21,051 bases of DNA from an uncultured Lachnospiraceae bacterium (GCA_910586725.1 CAJUJL010000047.1:1-21051); one strand, 5' to 3'; shown: positions 6,709 to 15,608, counted from the first letter of the stretch. Notes: a model not told the origin generated them from the sequence alone. Translations and numbers: made by a program.

Positions 6709-8217
6709 ATGGCAGATAAGAAAGACAATATCGTCTTATCGATACGTGGTATGAGTAAGACATTCGGCCGTAACCGTGTTTTGGATCATATTAATCTGGA
6801 CATAAAGCGCGGAACGGTTATGGGGCTTATGGGTGAGAACGGCGCCGGAAAGTCCACCATGATGAAATGTCTGTTCGGTACGTATCAGAAAGATGAAGGA
6901 AGTATCTTACTTGGTGGCAAGGAAGTTAATTTTTCCGGACCGAAAGATGCTCTTGAAAATGGTATTGCGATGGTTCATCAGGAGCTGAATCAGTGTCTGG
7001 ACAGAAATGTAATTGATAATTTGTTCCTTGGGCGCTATCCGCGCAATTCTGTAGGTATTATTGATGAGGGAAGAATGAAGAAAGAGGCTTCTGAGTTATT
7101 CCGAAAGCTTGGCATGACCGTAGATCTTACACAGCCTATGAGGAATATGTCCGTATCACAGAGGCAGATGTGTGAGATTGCCAAGGCAATTTCCTATAAT
7201 TCTGAAGTGATCGTTCTTGACGAACCAACATCTTCACTGACCGTACAGGAAGTGGATAAACTTTTCCAGATGATGAGAATGCTGAAAGAACAGGGAATTG
7301 CCCTGATCTATATTTCTCATAAAATGGATGAGATATTTGAGATATGTGATGAAATATCCGTGCTTCGTGACGGAAATCTGGTTATGACGAAAGAATCCCA
7401 AAATACGGATATGAACGAATTAATTGCAGCGATGGTAGGTCGTTCTTTGGAGAACAGATTTCCGCCGGTTGACAATGTGCCGAAAGATACGATTTTGTCT
7501 ATTCAGCATTTGTCAACAAAATTTGAGCCTCATTTGCAGGACATTTCCTTTGATGTGAAAGAAGGAGAAATTTTCGGATTATACGGCCTGGTAGGAGCAG
7601 GACGTACGGAGCTTTTGGAGACGATCTTTGGCGTACGGACCAGGGCGGCCGGGCATATCTATTTTAATGGACGCCGTATGGTTTTTAACAATGCCAGAGA
7701 AGCCATGGATCATGGATTTGCCATGATTACGGAAGAGAGAAAAGCCAATGGACTGTTTTTGAAGGGGGATTTGACCTTTAATACTACGATTGCGAATCTG
7801 GGACAGTATAAAGCCGGACTGGCGCTTTCTGATACGAAGATGGTCAAGGCGACTGCGGACGAAATCAAAGTAATGCATACAAAATGTATGGGGCCGGATG
7901 ATATGATTTCCAGTCTTTCCGGTGGAAATCAGCAAAAAGTAATTTTTGGCAAATGGCTGGAGAGAGAACCGCAGGTATTTATGATGGACGAACCTACACG
8001 AGGAATTGACGTTGGAGCAAAATATGAGATTTATGAGTTGATCATCAATATGGCAAAACAGGGAAAAACAGTCATTGTTGTTTCCTCTGAAATGCCGGAG
8101 ATTCTGGGAATTACCAACCGTATCGGCGTAATGTCAAACGGACGTCTTTCCGCGATTGTAAATACAAAAGAAACAAATCAGGAAGAGCTTTTAAGACTTA
8201 GCGCAAAATATTTATGA
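6709..8217 (+). CDS. mglA: Galactose/methyl-galactoside importer ATP-binding protein
   Basis: 502 residues with two fused ABC domains, the usual length for MglA/RbsA-type sugar importers. Domain 1 has Walker A GENGAGKST (42-50), signature-region SVSQRQMCEIAKAI and Walker B VIVLDEPTSSLT (LDEP at 170-173). Domain 2 has the degenerate Walker A GLVGAGRTE (293-301) typical of the C-terminal half in this family. It also has SLSGGNQQK (about 402-410) and FMMDEPTRGID (DEP at 427-429). The protein sits on the cytoplasmic face and powers import through MglC. ATG at 6709 follows AGGAG with ten bases of spacing. The stop overlaps an ATG (ATGA), but the more likely mglC start is 18 bases further on. MglA is favoured over RbsA because both binding proteins in the module are MglB-like. 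Confidence 0.95.
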   Translation: MADKKDNIVLSIRGMSKTFGRNRVLDHINLDIKRGTVMGLMGENGAGKSTMMKCLFGTYQKDEGSILLGGKEVNFSGPKDALENGIAMVHQELNQCLDRNVIDNLFLGRYPRNSVGIIDEGRMKKEASELFRKLGMTVDLTQPMRNMSVSQRQMCEIAKAISYNSEVIVLDEPTSSLTVQEVDKLFQMMRMLKEQGIALIYISHKMDEIFEICDEISVLRDGNLVMTKESQNTDMNELIAAMVGRSLENRFPPVDNVPKDTILSIQHLSTKFEPHLQDISFDVKEGEIFGLYGLVGAGRTELLETIFGVRTRAAGHIYFNGRRMVFNNAREAMDHGFAMITEERKANGLFLKGDLTFNTTIANLGQYKAGLALSDTKMVKATADEIKVMHTKCMGPDDMISSLSGGNQQKVIFGKWLEREPQVFMMDEPTRGIDVGAKYEIYELIINMAKQGKTVIVVSSEMPEILGITNRIGVMSNGRLSAIVNTKETNQEELLRLSAKYL

Positions 8218-8234
8218 TAGGGGAGATGGATGAT

Positions 8235-9890
8235 ATGGCGAATGAGAACAGTAAAATTCTTACGGCAGAGCAGGAGAAACAGCTCCGTCAGCCGATTGAA
8301 GATTATGTAGGTAAAATTCAGGCAAAAATTGATGCTCTCAGGGCAGACGGCACAGATAAGGTTATCTCTCTTCAGAACAGAATTGACGGAGCAAAAAGAG
8401 ACAAAGCCCTTGACAAAGAGGAGAGGGAGACAAGAATTGCAAAAGCAAAAACTGAGCTGGAGAAGGCGCAGGCAGTTGAAGCAAAAAATAAGAATGAGAT
8501 TTCCAAGCTGATTTCAGAGGCGGAAGATTATATAAAGGCGCATTTTGATAAGGAATATTATCAGCCGGTCAAAGAAAGCTGCAATTTGGAGAAAGTAGCA
8601 GCAAAAGAAAAATATCAGAGAAAAGTTGCCGAGCTGGAAAAAGAGCATCAGGCAAACCTTGCAAAAATTTCCAATCAGCAGGAGATAAAGGAAGAGAAGT
8701 ATGTCTACAAAAATCGCTTATTTGACGCGAAAATGATGCGTGAGAAGGATATTCAGCAGATCAAAGATCGAAGACATGCGGCTTTTACCTATAAATATCA
8801 TCTGATTGATTTGCTTCGTATGTCGAAGTTTACGTTTTCTGAAACCAGAGTTCAGAAAATGGAGAACTACATATATACATTCAATACCAGGGCATTTCTT
8901 CTGCAAAATGGTTTGTATATTGCAATTTTGCTGGTGTTTATTGCTTTATGTGCGATAACCCCGGTTGTAAAAAATCAACAATTGCTTACTTATAATAATG
9001 TTTTGAATATTTTACAGCAGGCATCTCCGCGTATGTTCCTTGCGCTTGGAGTTGCAGGATTGATTCTTCTTACCGGTACGGATCTTTCCATTGGACGTAT
9101 GGTCGGTATGGGAATGACTACGGCGACGATTATTATGCACCAGGGCATTAATACAGGATCTGTTTTCGGACATATCTTTGATTTCACAGGTATGCCGCTT
9201 ATGGGAAGAGTAATTCTGGCGTTGGTTGTATGTGTCATTTTGTGTACATTTTTTACGACGATTGCAGGTTTCTTCACTGCAAAATTTAAGATGCATCCGT
9301 TTATTTCCACGATGGCAAATATGCTTGTAATTTTTGGACTGATTACTTATGCAACGAAAGGCGTTTCTTTCGGAGCTATTGAACCGGAGATTCCAAATAT
9401 GATTATTCCAAAAATCAATGGATTTCCGACCATTATTCTCTGGGCGGTAGCGGCAGTTGCAATTGTATGGTTTATCTGGAATAAAACAACGTTTGGAAAG
9501 AATCTGTATGCAGTAGGCGGTAATCCGGAGGCTGCTTCCGTTTCGGGTATTTCCGTATTTGCCGTTACGGTAGGCGCATTCGTTCTGGCAGGTGTTTTGT
9601 ATGGATTCGGTTCATGGCTTGAATGTGCAAGAATGGTTGGTTCCGGTTCCGCAGCGTATGGTCAGGGCTGGGAGATGGACGCAATTGCTGCCTGTGTAGT
9701 AGGCGGCGTATCCTTTACCGGTGGTATTGGTAAGATTTCAGGCGTGGTAGTTGGTGTATTTATTTTTACGGCGCTGACATATTCTTTGACTATACTTGGT
9801 ATCGACACCAATCTGCAGTTTGTATTTTCCGGAATCATCATATTAGTAGCAGTAACGCTTGACTGTTTGAAATATGTACAGAAAAAATAA
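8235..9890 (+). CDS. mglC: Galactose-type ABC permease with a long N-terminal coiled-coil extension
   Basis: 551 residues from the ATG at 8235, which has GGGGAG nine bases upstream; an in-frame ATG at 8214 overlaps the mglA stop but lacks a ribosome site. The C-terminal ~330 residues are an ordinary MglC/RbsC-type permease. TM1 begins near LLQNGLYIAILLVFIALC (about 222-240); LALGVAGLILLTGTDLSIGR and the loop AVGGNPEAASVSGI are family hallmarks. Normal MglC has about 336 residues. The first ~220 here are highly charged, rich in K, E, Q and A with heptad-like spacing (for example LEKVAAKEKYQRKVAELEKE), and lack hydrophobic segments, so they should be cytoplasmic coiled coil. A last amphipathic part (FTYKYHLIDLLRMSKFTF) leads into TM1. 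It is last in the mglBAC operon and is followed by a terminator. The extension could contact MglA or another partner; nothing in the sequence says which. Confidence 0.93.
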   Translation: MANENSKILTAEQEKQLRQPIEDYVGKIQAKIDALRADGTDKVISLQNRIDGAKRDKALDKEERETRIAKAKTELEKAQAVEAKNKNEISKLISEAEDYIKAHFDKEYYQPVKESCNLEKVAAKEKYQRKVAELEKEHQANLAKISNQQEIKEEKYVYKNRLFDAKMMREKDIQQIKDRRHAAFTYKYHLIDLLRMSKFTFSETRVQKMENYIYTFNTRAFLLQNGLYIAILLVFIALCAITPVVKNQQLLTYNNVLNILQQASPRMFLALGVAGLILLTGTDLSIGRMVGMGMTTATIIMHQGINTGSVFGHIFDFTGMPLMGRVILALVVCVILCTFFTTIAGFFTAKFKMHPFISTMANMLVIFGLITYATKGVSFGAIEPEIPNMIIPKINGFPTIILWAVAAVAIVWFIWNKTTFGKNLYAVGGNPEAASVSGISVFAVTVGAFVLAGVLYGFGSWLECARMVGSGSAAYGQGWEMDAIAACVVGGVSFTGGIGKISGVVVGVFIFTALTYSLTILGIDTNLQFVFSGIIILVAVTLDCLKYVQKK

Positions 9891-9905
9891 TGAATATTTT
9901 GGGAG

Positions 9906-9937
9906 AAAGAGTCAGATATTATTCTGGCTCTTTTTTT
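9906..9937 (+). terminator. Rho-independent terminator of the mgl operon
   Basis: Arms AAAGAGTCAG (9906-9915) and CTGGCTCTTT (9924-9933) pair with one G-T wobble around an eight-base loop. They run into an uninterrupted T7 tract (9931-9937). The structure lies 15 bases after the mglC stop and separates mglBAC from the regulator operon. Confidence 0.88.
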
Positions 9938-9944
9938 GATAGTT

Positions 9945-9953
9945 TGTTATAAT
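9945..9953 (+). promoter_or_regulatory. Extended -10 promoter of the regulator operon
   Basis: TGTTATAAT (9945-9953) is a TGnTATAAT extended -10 with a perfect hexamer. The position 17 bases upstream lies inside the preceding terminator and has no good -35. Transcription would start near 9960, too close for the upstream in-frame ATG at 9965, which supports translation from 9989. Confidence 0.6.
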
Positions 9954-9988
9954 AGTCCGTAGCGATGCTGATAGATGGAGAAATGAAT

Positions 9989-11599
9989 ATGGATAAATAT
10001 ACAGTTCTTTTGGTGGATGACGAGGAAGAAGCGATTCGAGTCATTATGAAGAAGTTGGATTGGGAAAAGATGGGCTTTTCCGTAGTGGGATATGCATGCA
10101 ATGGAGTGAAGGCTTTTGAGATGGTGGAGGAATACCAGCCGGATGTTGTGATGACGGATATTAAGATGCCTTATATGAACGGCATGCAGCTCTCCGAACG
10201 TATCAAGGCGCGGTTTCCAACGACGAAGATATTGATTTTCACAGGATTTGATGAGTTTGAATATGCAAGGGAAGCGGTTCATCTGGAGGTAGAGGAATAT
10301 ATTTTAAAGCCGATCAATTCTTCGGAGCTGACAAATATATTTACACAGTTAAAGAATAAACTCGATTTGGAGATCAGCGAAAAACGGAATGTGGAAATAC
10401 TGCAAAAATATTATATGGAGTCCCTGCCGCTTTTGCAGGCCAATTTTTATTCCATGCTGATGGAAGGAAGAATTCATGAAGAAGAAATTCCGCAGTATCT
10501 TTCCGATTACCAGTTGAATTTTCATGGCCCCTGTTATTGCTGTCTTGTTGTTCATACCTCGTCAAGCCAGGCGCCGGAGGGCATGACGCCTTTGCTTTTA
10601 TTTACTTCCGTTCAGAAGCAGGCAGAGGAGCATTTGGGGAAAAAATGGCATGCAAAAGCTTTTCCGTACCTTGAAAATACGGTTTTGATTGCACAGTTAA
10701 AGTCCGATAGTGAGATTATGGAACTGACAGACGACTGTGACAGATTTTGCAAGTATGTCCGTCATATTATCGGAGCAGTTATTACAGTGGGAATCGGACA
10801 GGTCTGTGAACATATTCCTGATTTATCCCAATCCTATAACAGTGCAAGAACTGCCGTTTCTTATCGGGTGATTTATGGCGCTTCAAGAGCAATCAATATG
10901 CAGGAAAGCGTTCCGCAGGAAGTAAATAAGCCTGGCCTTGCAAATGAAGATAAGTTTTCTCATCTCTTTAAGATGCTTCGATTGGGATCGGCGGACGATA
11001 TTGCGGAAGCGGTAAAAGGATATTTGCATCAGGTGTTTTTTCACAAAAGCTCCCTTAGGCAATATCATGTGGATATTATGGAGTTAATCAGCGTATTGTA
11101 TCGGTTTGCTGCAAATCAGGAGATTGTGACAGATGTTTTTCCGGAGAATATGAAGGTATTGTATGCTCAGCTTTTGGATATGGATGCCTCGACAATTCAA
11201 AAATGGATGCTTGATACCTGTCTTGCATTTCATGAAGAATTGATTGACGCGAGAAATCAGTCTACAAAATCTTTTGTATCAAAGGCAAAAGAATATGTGC
11301 ACAATAATTATACAGATGAAAAACTTTCTCTGGATGAGGTATGTCATGTTTTAGGAGTATCTAATTCATATTTTTCCACTGTTTTTAAAAAGAAAACAGG
11401 GAAATCCTTTATTGGGTATCTGACAGATTTCCGGATGGATCAGGCTTCCCGTCTGCTGATTGAAACGAATGATAAAAGTTATATTATAGCGAAGCAGGTG
11501 GGTTATACCGATCCGAATTATTTTAGTTACGTATTTAAGAGACGGTTTGGCGTATCTCCGTCCAGGTATAGAACAGAGCATATGGAAAGTGAAAAATAA
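9989..11599 (+). CDS. YesN/AraC-type response regulator
   Basis: 536 residues from ATG at 9989, eight bases after GGAG. The N-terminal receiver has the acidic pair D10-D11, phosphoacceptor D57 in MTDIKMP, T85 and K107 (LKP), so it should be active. A middle region of about 300 residues is typical of the long YesN subgroup. The C-terminus (about 431-530) is an AraC double helix-turn-helix: LSLDEVCHVLGVSNSYFSTVFKKKTG followed by YIIAKQVGYTDPNYFSYVFKRRFGVSPSRYR. Its stop overlaps the ATG of the histidine kinase by one base, so the two are translationally coupled partners. With an mglBAC operon just upstream and two binding proteins downstream, the likely target is the mgl promoter region at 5129-5261. 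That is inferred from position; no binding site is identified. Confidence 0.92.
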   Translation: MDKYTVLLVDDEEEAIRVIMKKLDWEKMGFSVVGYACNGVKAFEMVEEYQPDVVMTDIKMPYMNGMQLSERIKARFPTTKILIFTGFDEFEYAREAVHLEVEEYILKPINSSELTNIFTQLKNKLDLEISEKRNVEILQKYYMESLPLLQANFYSMLMEGRIHEEEIPQYLSDYQLNFHGPCYCCLVVHTSSSQAPEGMTPLLLFTSVQKQAEEHLGKKWHAKAFPYLENTVLIAQLKSDSEIMELTDDCDRFCKYVRHIIGAVITVGIGQVCEHIPDLSQSYNSARTAVSYRVIYGASRAINMQESVPQEVNKPGLANEDKFSHLFKMLRLGSADDIAEAVKGYLHQVFFHKSSLRQYHVDIMELISVLYRFAANQEIVTDVFPENMKVLYAQLLDMDASTIQKWMLDTCLAFHEELIDARNQSTKSFVSKAKEYVHNNYTDEKLSLDEVCHVLGVSNSYFSTVFKKKTGKSFIGYLTDFRMDQASRLLIETNDKSYIIAKQVGYTDPNYFSYVFKRRFGVSPSRYRTEHMESEK

Positions 11600-13488
11600 T
11601 GGTGAAAATAAGGAATTTGATCCAGAAGCATCCGGAATATTTAAAAGGACTGAAACCGAGGGGAATGCAGTCCGTGATTATGATTGCATTTACCTGTATA
11701 TCGGTTGCAATTATGTTAATCCTGGGAATCATGATGTACTTTCGTGTTTCTGCGTCATCCAGACAGGAAATTGTCGAGAGCAGCAAGACGTTGATGAAGC
11801 AGACCGGGGAAAATATGGAAGATTACCTGATGAGCATGCGGCAAATATCGGATGCAGTCTACTATAATGTAATCAAGGAGAATGATTTTTCCAGCCAGAA
11901 CGGCAATATTCAAAGAGGCATGAATCTGATCTATGAAGCCAATAAAGATAATCTGCGCAGCATTGCCATTTACAATAATTATGGAAGCCTGATGGGAGCA
12001 GAACCGGTTGTATTGCAGAAAGAAGATCCCAATGTTATCAAACAGGACTGGTACAAGCGGGCTATGGCTGAGATGGAGAATATGCATTTTTCCATGCCTC
12101 ATGTGCAGAATTTATTTGATGAGTCGATGCGTTATTACTGGGTCATTACATTAAGCCGTGCGGTAGAGCTGACGGACCATGGGGTTCCGCAAATGGGAGT
12201 CCTATTGGTAGACATGGATTATTCCAGCATTTCGCGTATCATGAAACAGATGAACACGAAGAACAGAGGACAGTATTATTATCTGTGTGACGGCAGCGGA
12301 GAAATTATTTACCACACAAGGCAGATGCAGATTAATAATGGCATAAGCAGTGAAAACAGTGAAAAAGCGGCGTCTTATAAGGATGGAGTTTATGATGAGG
12401 TTTTTGAGGGGGAGCATCGTAAAGTGATTGTCAATACGATCAGCTATACAGGATGGAAGCTGGTAGGCGTCATTCCATATTCTGTGTTTACGCATGGCAT
12501 GTTTGATCTCCGCTATTTTATTGTGCTTCTGATTCTTTTGATGGCGATGATGCTTGGCGTAATCAGCAGAGTGGTTTCTGTCAAGGTATCCAGTCCCATC
12601 CTAAAATTGAACACATCGGTTTTGGAGTATGAGGCGGGAAAACAGCCCGAAATTTATATTGGCGGCTCCATGGAAATCAGACATCTGGGAGATTCTATAC
12701 AGCGTTCTTATGAGCAGATAGATTCATTGATGCATAAAATTGTTTTGGAACAGACGGAACGTAGAAAAAGCGAGCTGGACGCGCTGCAAAGCCAGATCAA
12801 TCCGCACTTTTTATATAATGCACTGGATTCCATTACATGGATGATTGAGGGAGGAAGAAATGATGAAGCGGCGTTTATGATCTCACAACTGGCGAAACTT
12901 TTTCGCATCAGTCTTTCCAAAGGACGCACCATAATTACGGTAGAGGAAGAATTGCAGCATGCGCAGAGCTATATGAATATACAAAAAATTCGTTATAAAA
13001 ATTGTTTTTCTTTTATACAGGATATAGATCCCGGGGTAAACTCCTGTTGTACGGTAAAATTAATCTTACAGCCGATTCTTGAAAATGCGATTCAATATGG
13101 CGTAGGTGATATGGACGAAGAGGACGGGGGGGAGATTAAGATAACAGGAAGAAGAAAAGAAGGAATGGTTATTCTTTCGGTAACGGATAATGGAATCGGA
13201 ATGTCAGAAGAAGAAGTCCGTTTTCTGCTGAAAGAGAGCAACCGGGTTCCAAGCCATGGTTCCGGAGTGGGGCTGTTGAATGTGAATAAACGAATACAGC
13301 TTCTTTTTGGAAAACAGTATGGTTTAACCATTGAAAGCGAACCGGATGAGGGAACAAAAGTTTCCATATGTATTCCGGCAGTTCCTTACACAGAAGAAAA
13401 CAGAAAAATGCTGGATGCGGGACATCCTTTTGGCAAAGACAGCGTATTGGATCAGGATGACGCAAACAGATCATATAAGGGAATATAA
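11599..13488 (+). CDS. YesM-type sensor histidine kinase
   Basis: 629 residues. TM1 lies at about 24-48. An extracellular sensor region of about 250 residues resembles the double-Cache domains of YesM kinases. TM2 (around FIVLLILLMAMMLGVISRVV, about 303-323) leads into a HAMP-like linker. The His_kinase segment has LDALQSQINPHFLYNALDSI with phosphoacceptor H403. The ATPase domain has N496 (LENAIQYG), DNGIGM (530-535) and GSGVGLLNV (554 onward). All catalytic boxes are present. The start codon overlaps the stop of the response regulator. A membrane-anchored binding protein gene begins two bases after this stop. In the known XylFII-LytS system of Clostridium beijerinckii, a membrane-associated sugar-binding protein works with its kinase, and a similar arrangement is plausible here. 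Confidence 0.93.
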   Translation: MVKIRNLIQKHPEYLKGLKPRGMQSVIMIAFTCISVAIMLILGIMMYFRVSASSRQEIVESSKTLMKQTGENMEDYLMSMRQISDAVYYNVIKENDFSSQNGNIQRGMNLIYEANKDNLRSIAIYNNYGSLMGAEPVVLQKEDPNVIKQDWYKRAMAEMENMHFSMPHVQNLFDESMRYYWVITLSRAVELTDHGVPQMGVLLVDMDYSSISRIMKQMNTKNRGQYYYLCDGSGEIIYHTRQMQINNGISSENSEKAASYKDGVYDEVFEGEHRKVIVNTISYTGWKLVGVIPYSVFTHGMFDLRYFIVLLILLMAMMLGVISRVVSVKVSSPILKLNTSVLEYEAGKQPEIYIGGSMEIRHLGDSIQRSYEQIDSLMHKIVLEQTERRKSELDALQSQINPHFLYNALDSITWMIEGGRNDEAAFMISQLAKLFRISLSKGRTIITVEEELQHAQSYMNIQKIRYKNCFSFIQDIDPGVNSCCTVKLILQPILENAIQYGVGDMDEEDGGEIKITGRRKEGMVILSVTDNGIGMSEEEVRFLLKESNRVPSHGSGVGLLNVNKRIQLLFGKQYGLTIESEPDEGTKVSICIPAVPYTEENRKMLDAGHPFGKDSVLDQDDANRSYKGI

Positions 13489-13489
13489 A

Positions 13490-14464
13490 ATGGAAAACAG
13501 TAAAAAGATATTTATTGTGACAGAAGCGATTTTAGCTGTTATAGTTTTACTTGTGTCGATTACAATGCTGCGGGAAAAAAGCAGAGAAAAATGGGACAAA
13601 GTTTCTGTTATCATTCAGGATTCCGACGACAATGCATGGGCGGCCTTTAAATATGGTCTTCGGATGGCGGCGCAGGATTGGGAAATAGATATGGTAGTTG
13701 TAGGCACGGGAGAGAAGCTGACGGAAGAAGAGGAAATGAAAGCGATTCAAAACCAGATTGATCTTGGGGCGGATGCCGTTATTGTACAGCCTGTTCCGGG
13801 AGACGGGATGCAAAGCAGTCTGGAGAAATTACAAAATAGGATACCAATTATGCTCGTGGAATCTTCCGTTGCCAAGAGAGGCATAGAATGTAACATTCCT
13901 GTGGTTCTGCCGGATAATTATGCAATGGGCAGGGCTCTGGGAGAAGAATTGCAAAAAGACTATAATGGAAATCTGAAAGGGAAGAAACTGGGAATCGTAT
14001 CGCAATACGCGGATTCCAATGCAGTGACAGAACGGAGAGAAGGACTGAAAGCGGCTCTGGATCAAAGTGAAATAGAAATTTGCTGGGAAGTTTCTGACAT
14101 TTCTCCGGATGAAAAAGATAGGATATTAGAGTCACAGGCAAAAGCGGATGTTATCATTGCACTGGATGATTACAGCCTGACATTGGTGGGAAAAAGCGCA
14201 TCGGCCAATAGTCTGTATGGCGCGCTGGTATATGGAATTGGAAATTCAACCGAGGCGGTGTATTATCTGGATGCAGGCTTTGTGCAATGTCTGGTGGCGC
14301 CGGACGAATTTAATATGGGTTATCAGAGCCTGACAGAAGCGGCAAAACGTGTGAAAAATATGTTCAGAGAGCCGCAGAGCAGGATCGTATCTTTTACAGT
14401 GATACGAAGAGATACCCTTTTTTCAGAAGAAAACCAGAAAATACTTTTTACAATGAGCCAGTAG
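13490..14464 (+). CDS. Membrane-anchored periplasmic-binding-protein-like sensor protein
   Basis: 324 residues. The N-terminus has a hydrophobic helix (about 7-27, IFIVTEAILAVIVLLVSITML) with no lipobox or obvious signal-peptidase site, so it is probably an uncleaved anchor. The rest looks like a LacI/sugar-binding Peripla_BP fold: KVSVIIQDSDDNAWAAFKYG, a first-domain core at DAVIVQPV, an inter-domain strand at IPIMLVES, and KLGIVSQYADSNAVTERREG. It lacks the calcium loop and the FFN(K/R)EP motif of MglB, so its ligand may differ. ATG at 13490 is two bases after the kinase stop, with AAGGGA seven bases upstream, so coupling to the kinase is tight. A co-sensor role for the kinase is inferred from the anchor and the position. 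A degenerate transport binding protein is the alternative. Confidence 0.82.
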   Translation: MENSKKIFIVTEAILAVIVLLVSITMLREKSREKWDKVSVIIQDSDDNAWAAFKYGLRMAAQDWEIDMVVVGTGEKLTEEEEMKAIQNQIDLGADAVIVQPVPGDGMQSSLEKLQNRIPIMLVESSVAKRGIECNIPVVLPDNYAMGRALGEELQKDYNGNLKGKKLGIVSQYADSNAVTERREGLKAALDQSEIEICWEVSDISPDEKDRILESQAKADVIIALDDYSLTLVGKSASANSLYGALVYGIGNSTEAVYYLDAGFVQCLVAPDEFNMGYQSLTEAAKRVKNMFREPQSRIVSFTVIRRDTLFSEENQKILFTMSQ

Positions 14465-14506
14465 GAATCTTTTTTGGGAAACATTTTTCAGGTGAGGCGA
14501 GGTGTT

Positions 14507-15547
14507 ATGAGGAAAATAATATCGGCGGGAATAATAGTATATATTATGGCGCAGACTTTGTGTGCCTGTGGAAAGCAGCAGCCGGATGGCGCCAATAAGG
14601 TCTATGTGGGCGTGGCGTATTATGATCAGAGCGATACGTTTCTGGGTCAGTTAATTGCCTGTTTGAAAAATTCTTTTCAGGAATATGAAAAAGACGGCTA
14701 TGAAATTGTCATGCAGGTGCGCAGCGCGTCCGGGTCTCAGCGCACGCAGGACGACCAGGTAAAAGAGCTGATTGATTCCGGGTGCAATGTGCTTTGCGTA
14801 AATCTGGTGGACCGCGCGGATCCGTCGGAAATTATTGACCTTGCCAGGGAACATAATATTTCGATTATCTTTTTTAACAGAGAACCGGTTGCGGAGGATA
14901 TGATGCAATGGGACAAGCTTTACTATGTCGGGGGTCCTGCGGCGCAGTCCGGCATTATGCAGGGCGAGCTGGCCGTTGCGTTGATACAGGCCGATACCGG
15001 GATAGACCGCAATAAGGACGGAAAGATACAATATGTGGTTTTAGAAGGAGAGGCTGGCCATCAGGATGCCATTATACGCACAAAAAATGTAGTGGAAACT
15101 TTGAAAAATAACGATATTGAAATAGAGAAATTAAGCTATGGAATTGCAAACTGGAACCGGGCACAGGCTCAAAACCGGATGCTTCAGATGATCAGCCAGC
15201 ATCAGAATGAAATTGAATTGGTTCTGGCAAATAATGACGATATGGCTCTTGGCGCTTTGGACGCTTACGAAAAGTTAAATTACACCGAGTCCACGTTACC
15301 GGTGTTTTTGGGGATTGACGGGACGGATGTGGGGCTTGAGGCTGTCCGGGATTCCAGGCTTGCCGGGACGGTATATAACGATAAAGAGGGACAGGCGTCA
15401 GCAATCGCAAAATTAGCCGTTGCGTTAGTTTCCGGAAAAGGATTAGAGCAAATTGAATTTGAAAATGAAAAATATATATATCTGCCTTATTTGAAAGTGA
15501 CAAAAGATACGGTGGATGAATTTTTTCAAAAGCAGAGCCGTAATTGA
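14507..15547 (+). CDS. MglB-like galactose/glucose-binding lipoprotein, canonical order
   Basis: 346 residues with a lipoprotein signal ending LCAC (Cys21). Every landmark of E. coli MglB appears in the normal order: YYDQSDTFLG (D43, F45), VNLVD (98-102), FFNREP (N124, R125), LYYVGG, calcium loop DRNKDGKIQ (D167, N169, D171, Q175) with partner E237, GHQDAIIRT (H185, D187, R191), NW (W216), ANNDDMALGA (N243), GID (D271) and GTVYND (N291). The binding site is thus intact except for lysine-to-arginine at 125. ATG at 14507 is preferred over upstream non-ATG codons because GGTGAGGCGAGG precedes it and the lipoprotein signal starts there. It lies 42 bases after the anchored binding protein, at the end of the regulator operon rather than in mglBAC. 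It may be an alternative binding protein for MglAC or part of the sensing machinery. Confidence 0.92.
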   Translation: MRKIISAGIIVYIMAQTLCACGKQQPDGANKVYVGVAYYDQSDTFLGQLIACLKNSFQEYEKDGYEIVMQVRSASGSQRTQDDQVKELIDSGCNVLCVNLVDRADPSEIIDLAREHNISIIFFNREPVAEDMMQWDKLYYVGGPAAQSGIMQGELAVALIQADTGIDRNKDGKIQYVVLEGEAGHQDAIIRTKNVVETLKNNDIEIEKLSYGIANWNRAQAQNRMLQMISQHQNEIELVLANNDDMALGALDAYEKLNYTESTLPVFLGIDGTDVGLEAVRDSRLAGTVYNDKEGQASAIAKLAVALVSGKGLEQIEFENEKYIYLPYLKVTKDTVDEFFQKQSRN

Positions 15548-15550
15548 TAA

Positions 15551-15608
15551 AAATTCCACCCCTGCAGGAAGATAACTTTTACATGAAGTTGCAATAGGGG
15601 TGGAATTT
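15551..15608 (+). repeat. Perfect 13-bp inverted repeat with 32-base loop
   Basis: AAATTCCACCCCT (15551-15563) and AGGGGTGGAATTT (15596-15608) are exact reverse complements. Inside the loop GCA/TGC (15564-15566, 15590-15592) or AACTT/AAGTT (15574-15578, 15586-15590) could add pairs. It starts four bases after the stop of the lipoprotein gene. No T-run follows on the plus strand, while on the minus strand five T residues follow. It probably marks the end of the regulator operon, but it is not a textbook terminator. Confidence 0.7.

Noticed and set aside
8214..8234. ATGA overlap of mglA stop with an earlier mglC start
   Set aside because: There is no ribosome site before it, whereas GGGGAG is correctly spaced before ATG 8235. 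The overlap could still matter for coupling.
11547..11867. 106-residue frame across the response-regulator/kinase junction
   Set aside because: It overlaps both well-supported genes in another frame and has no family features.
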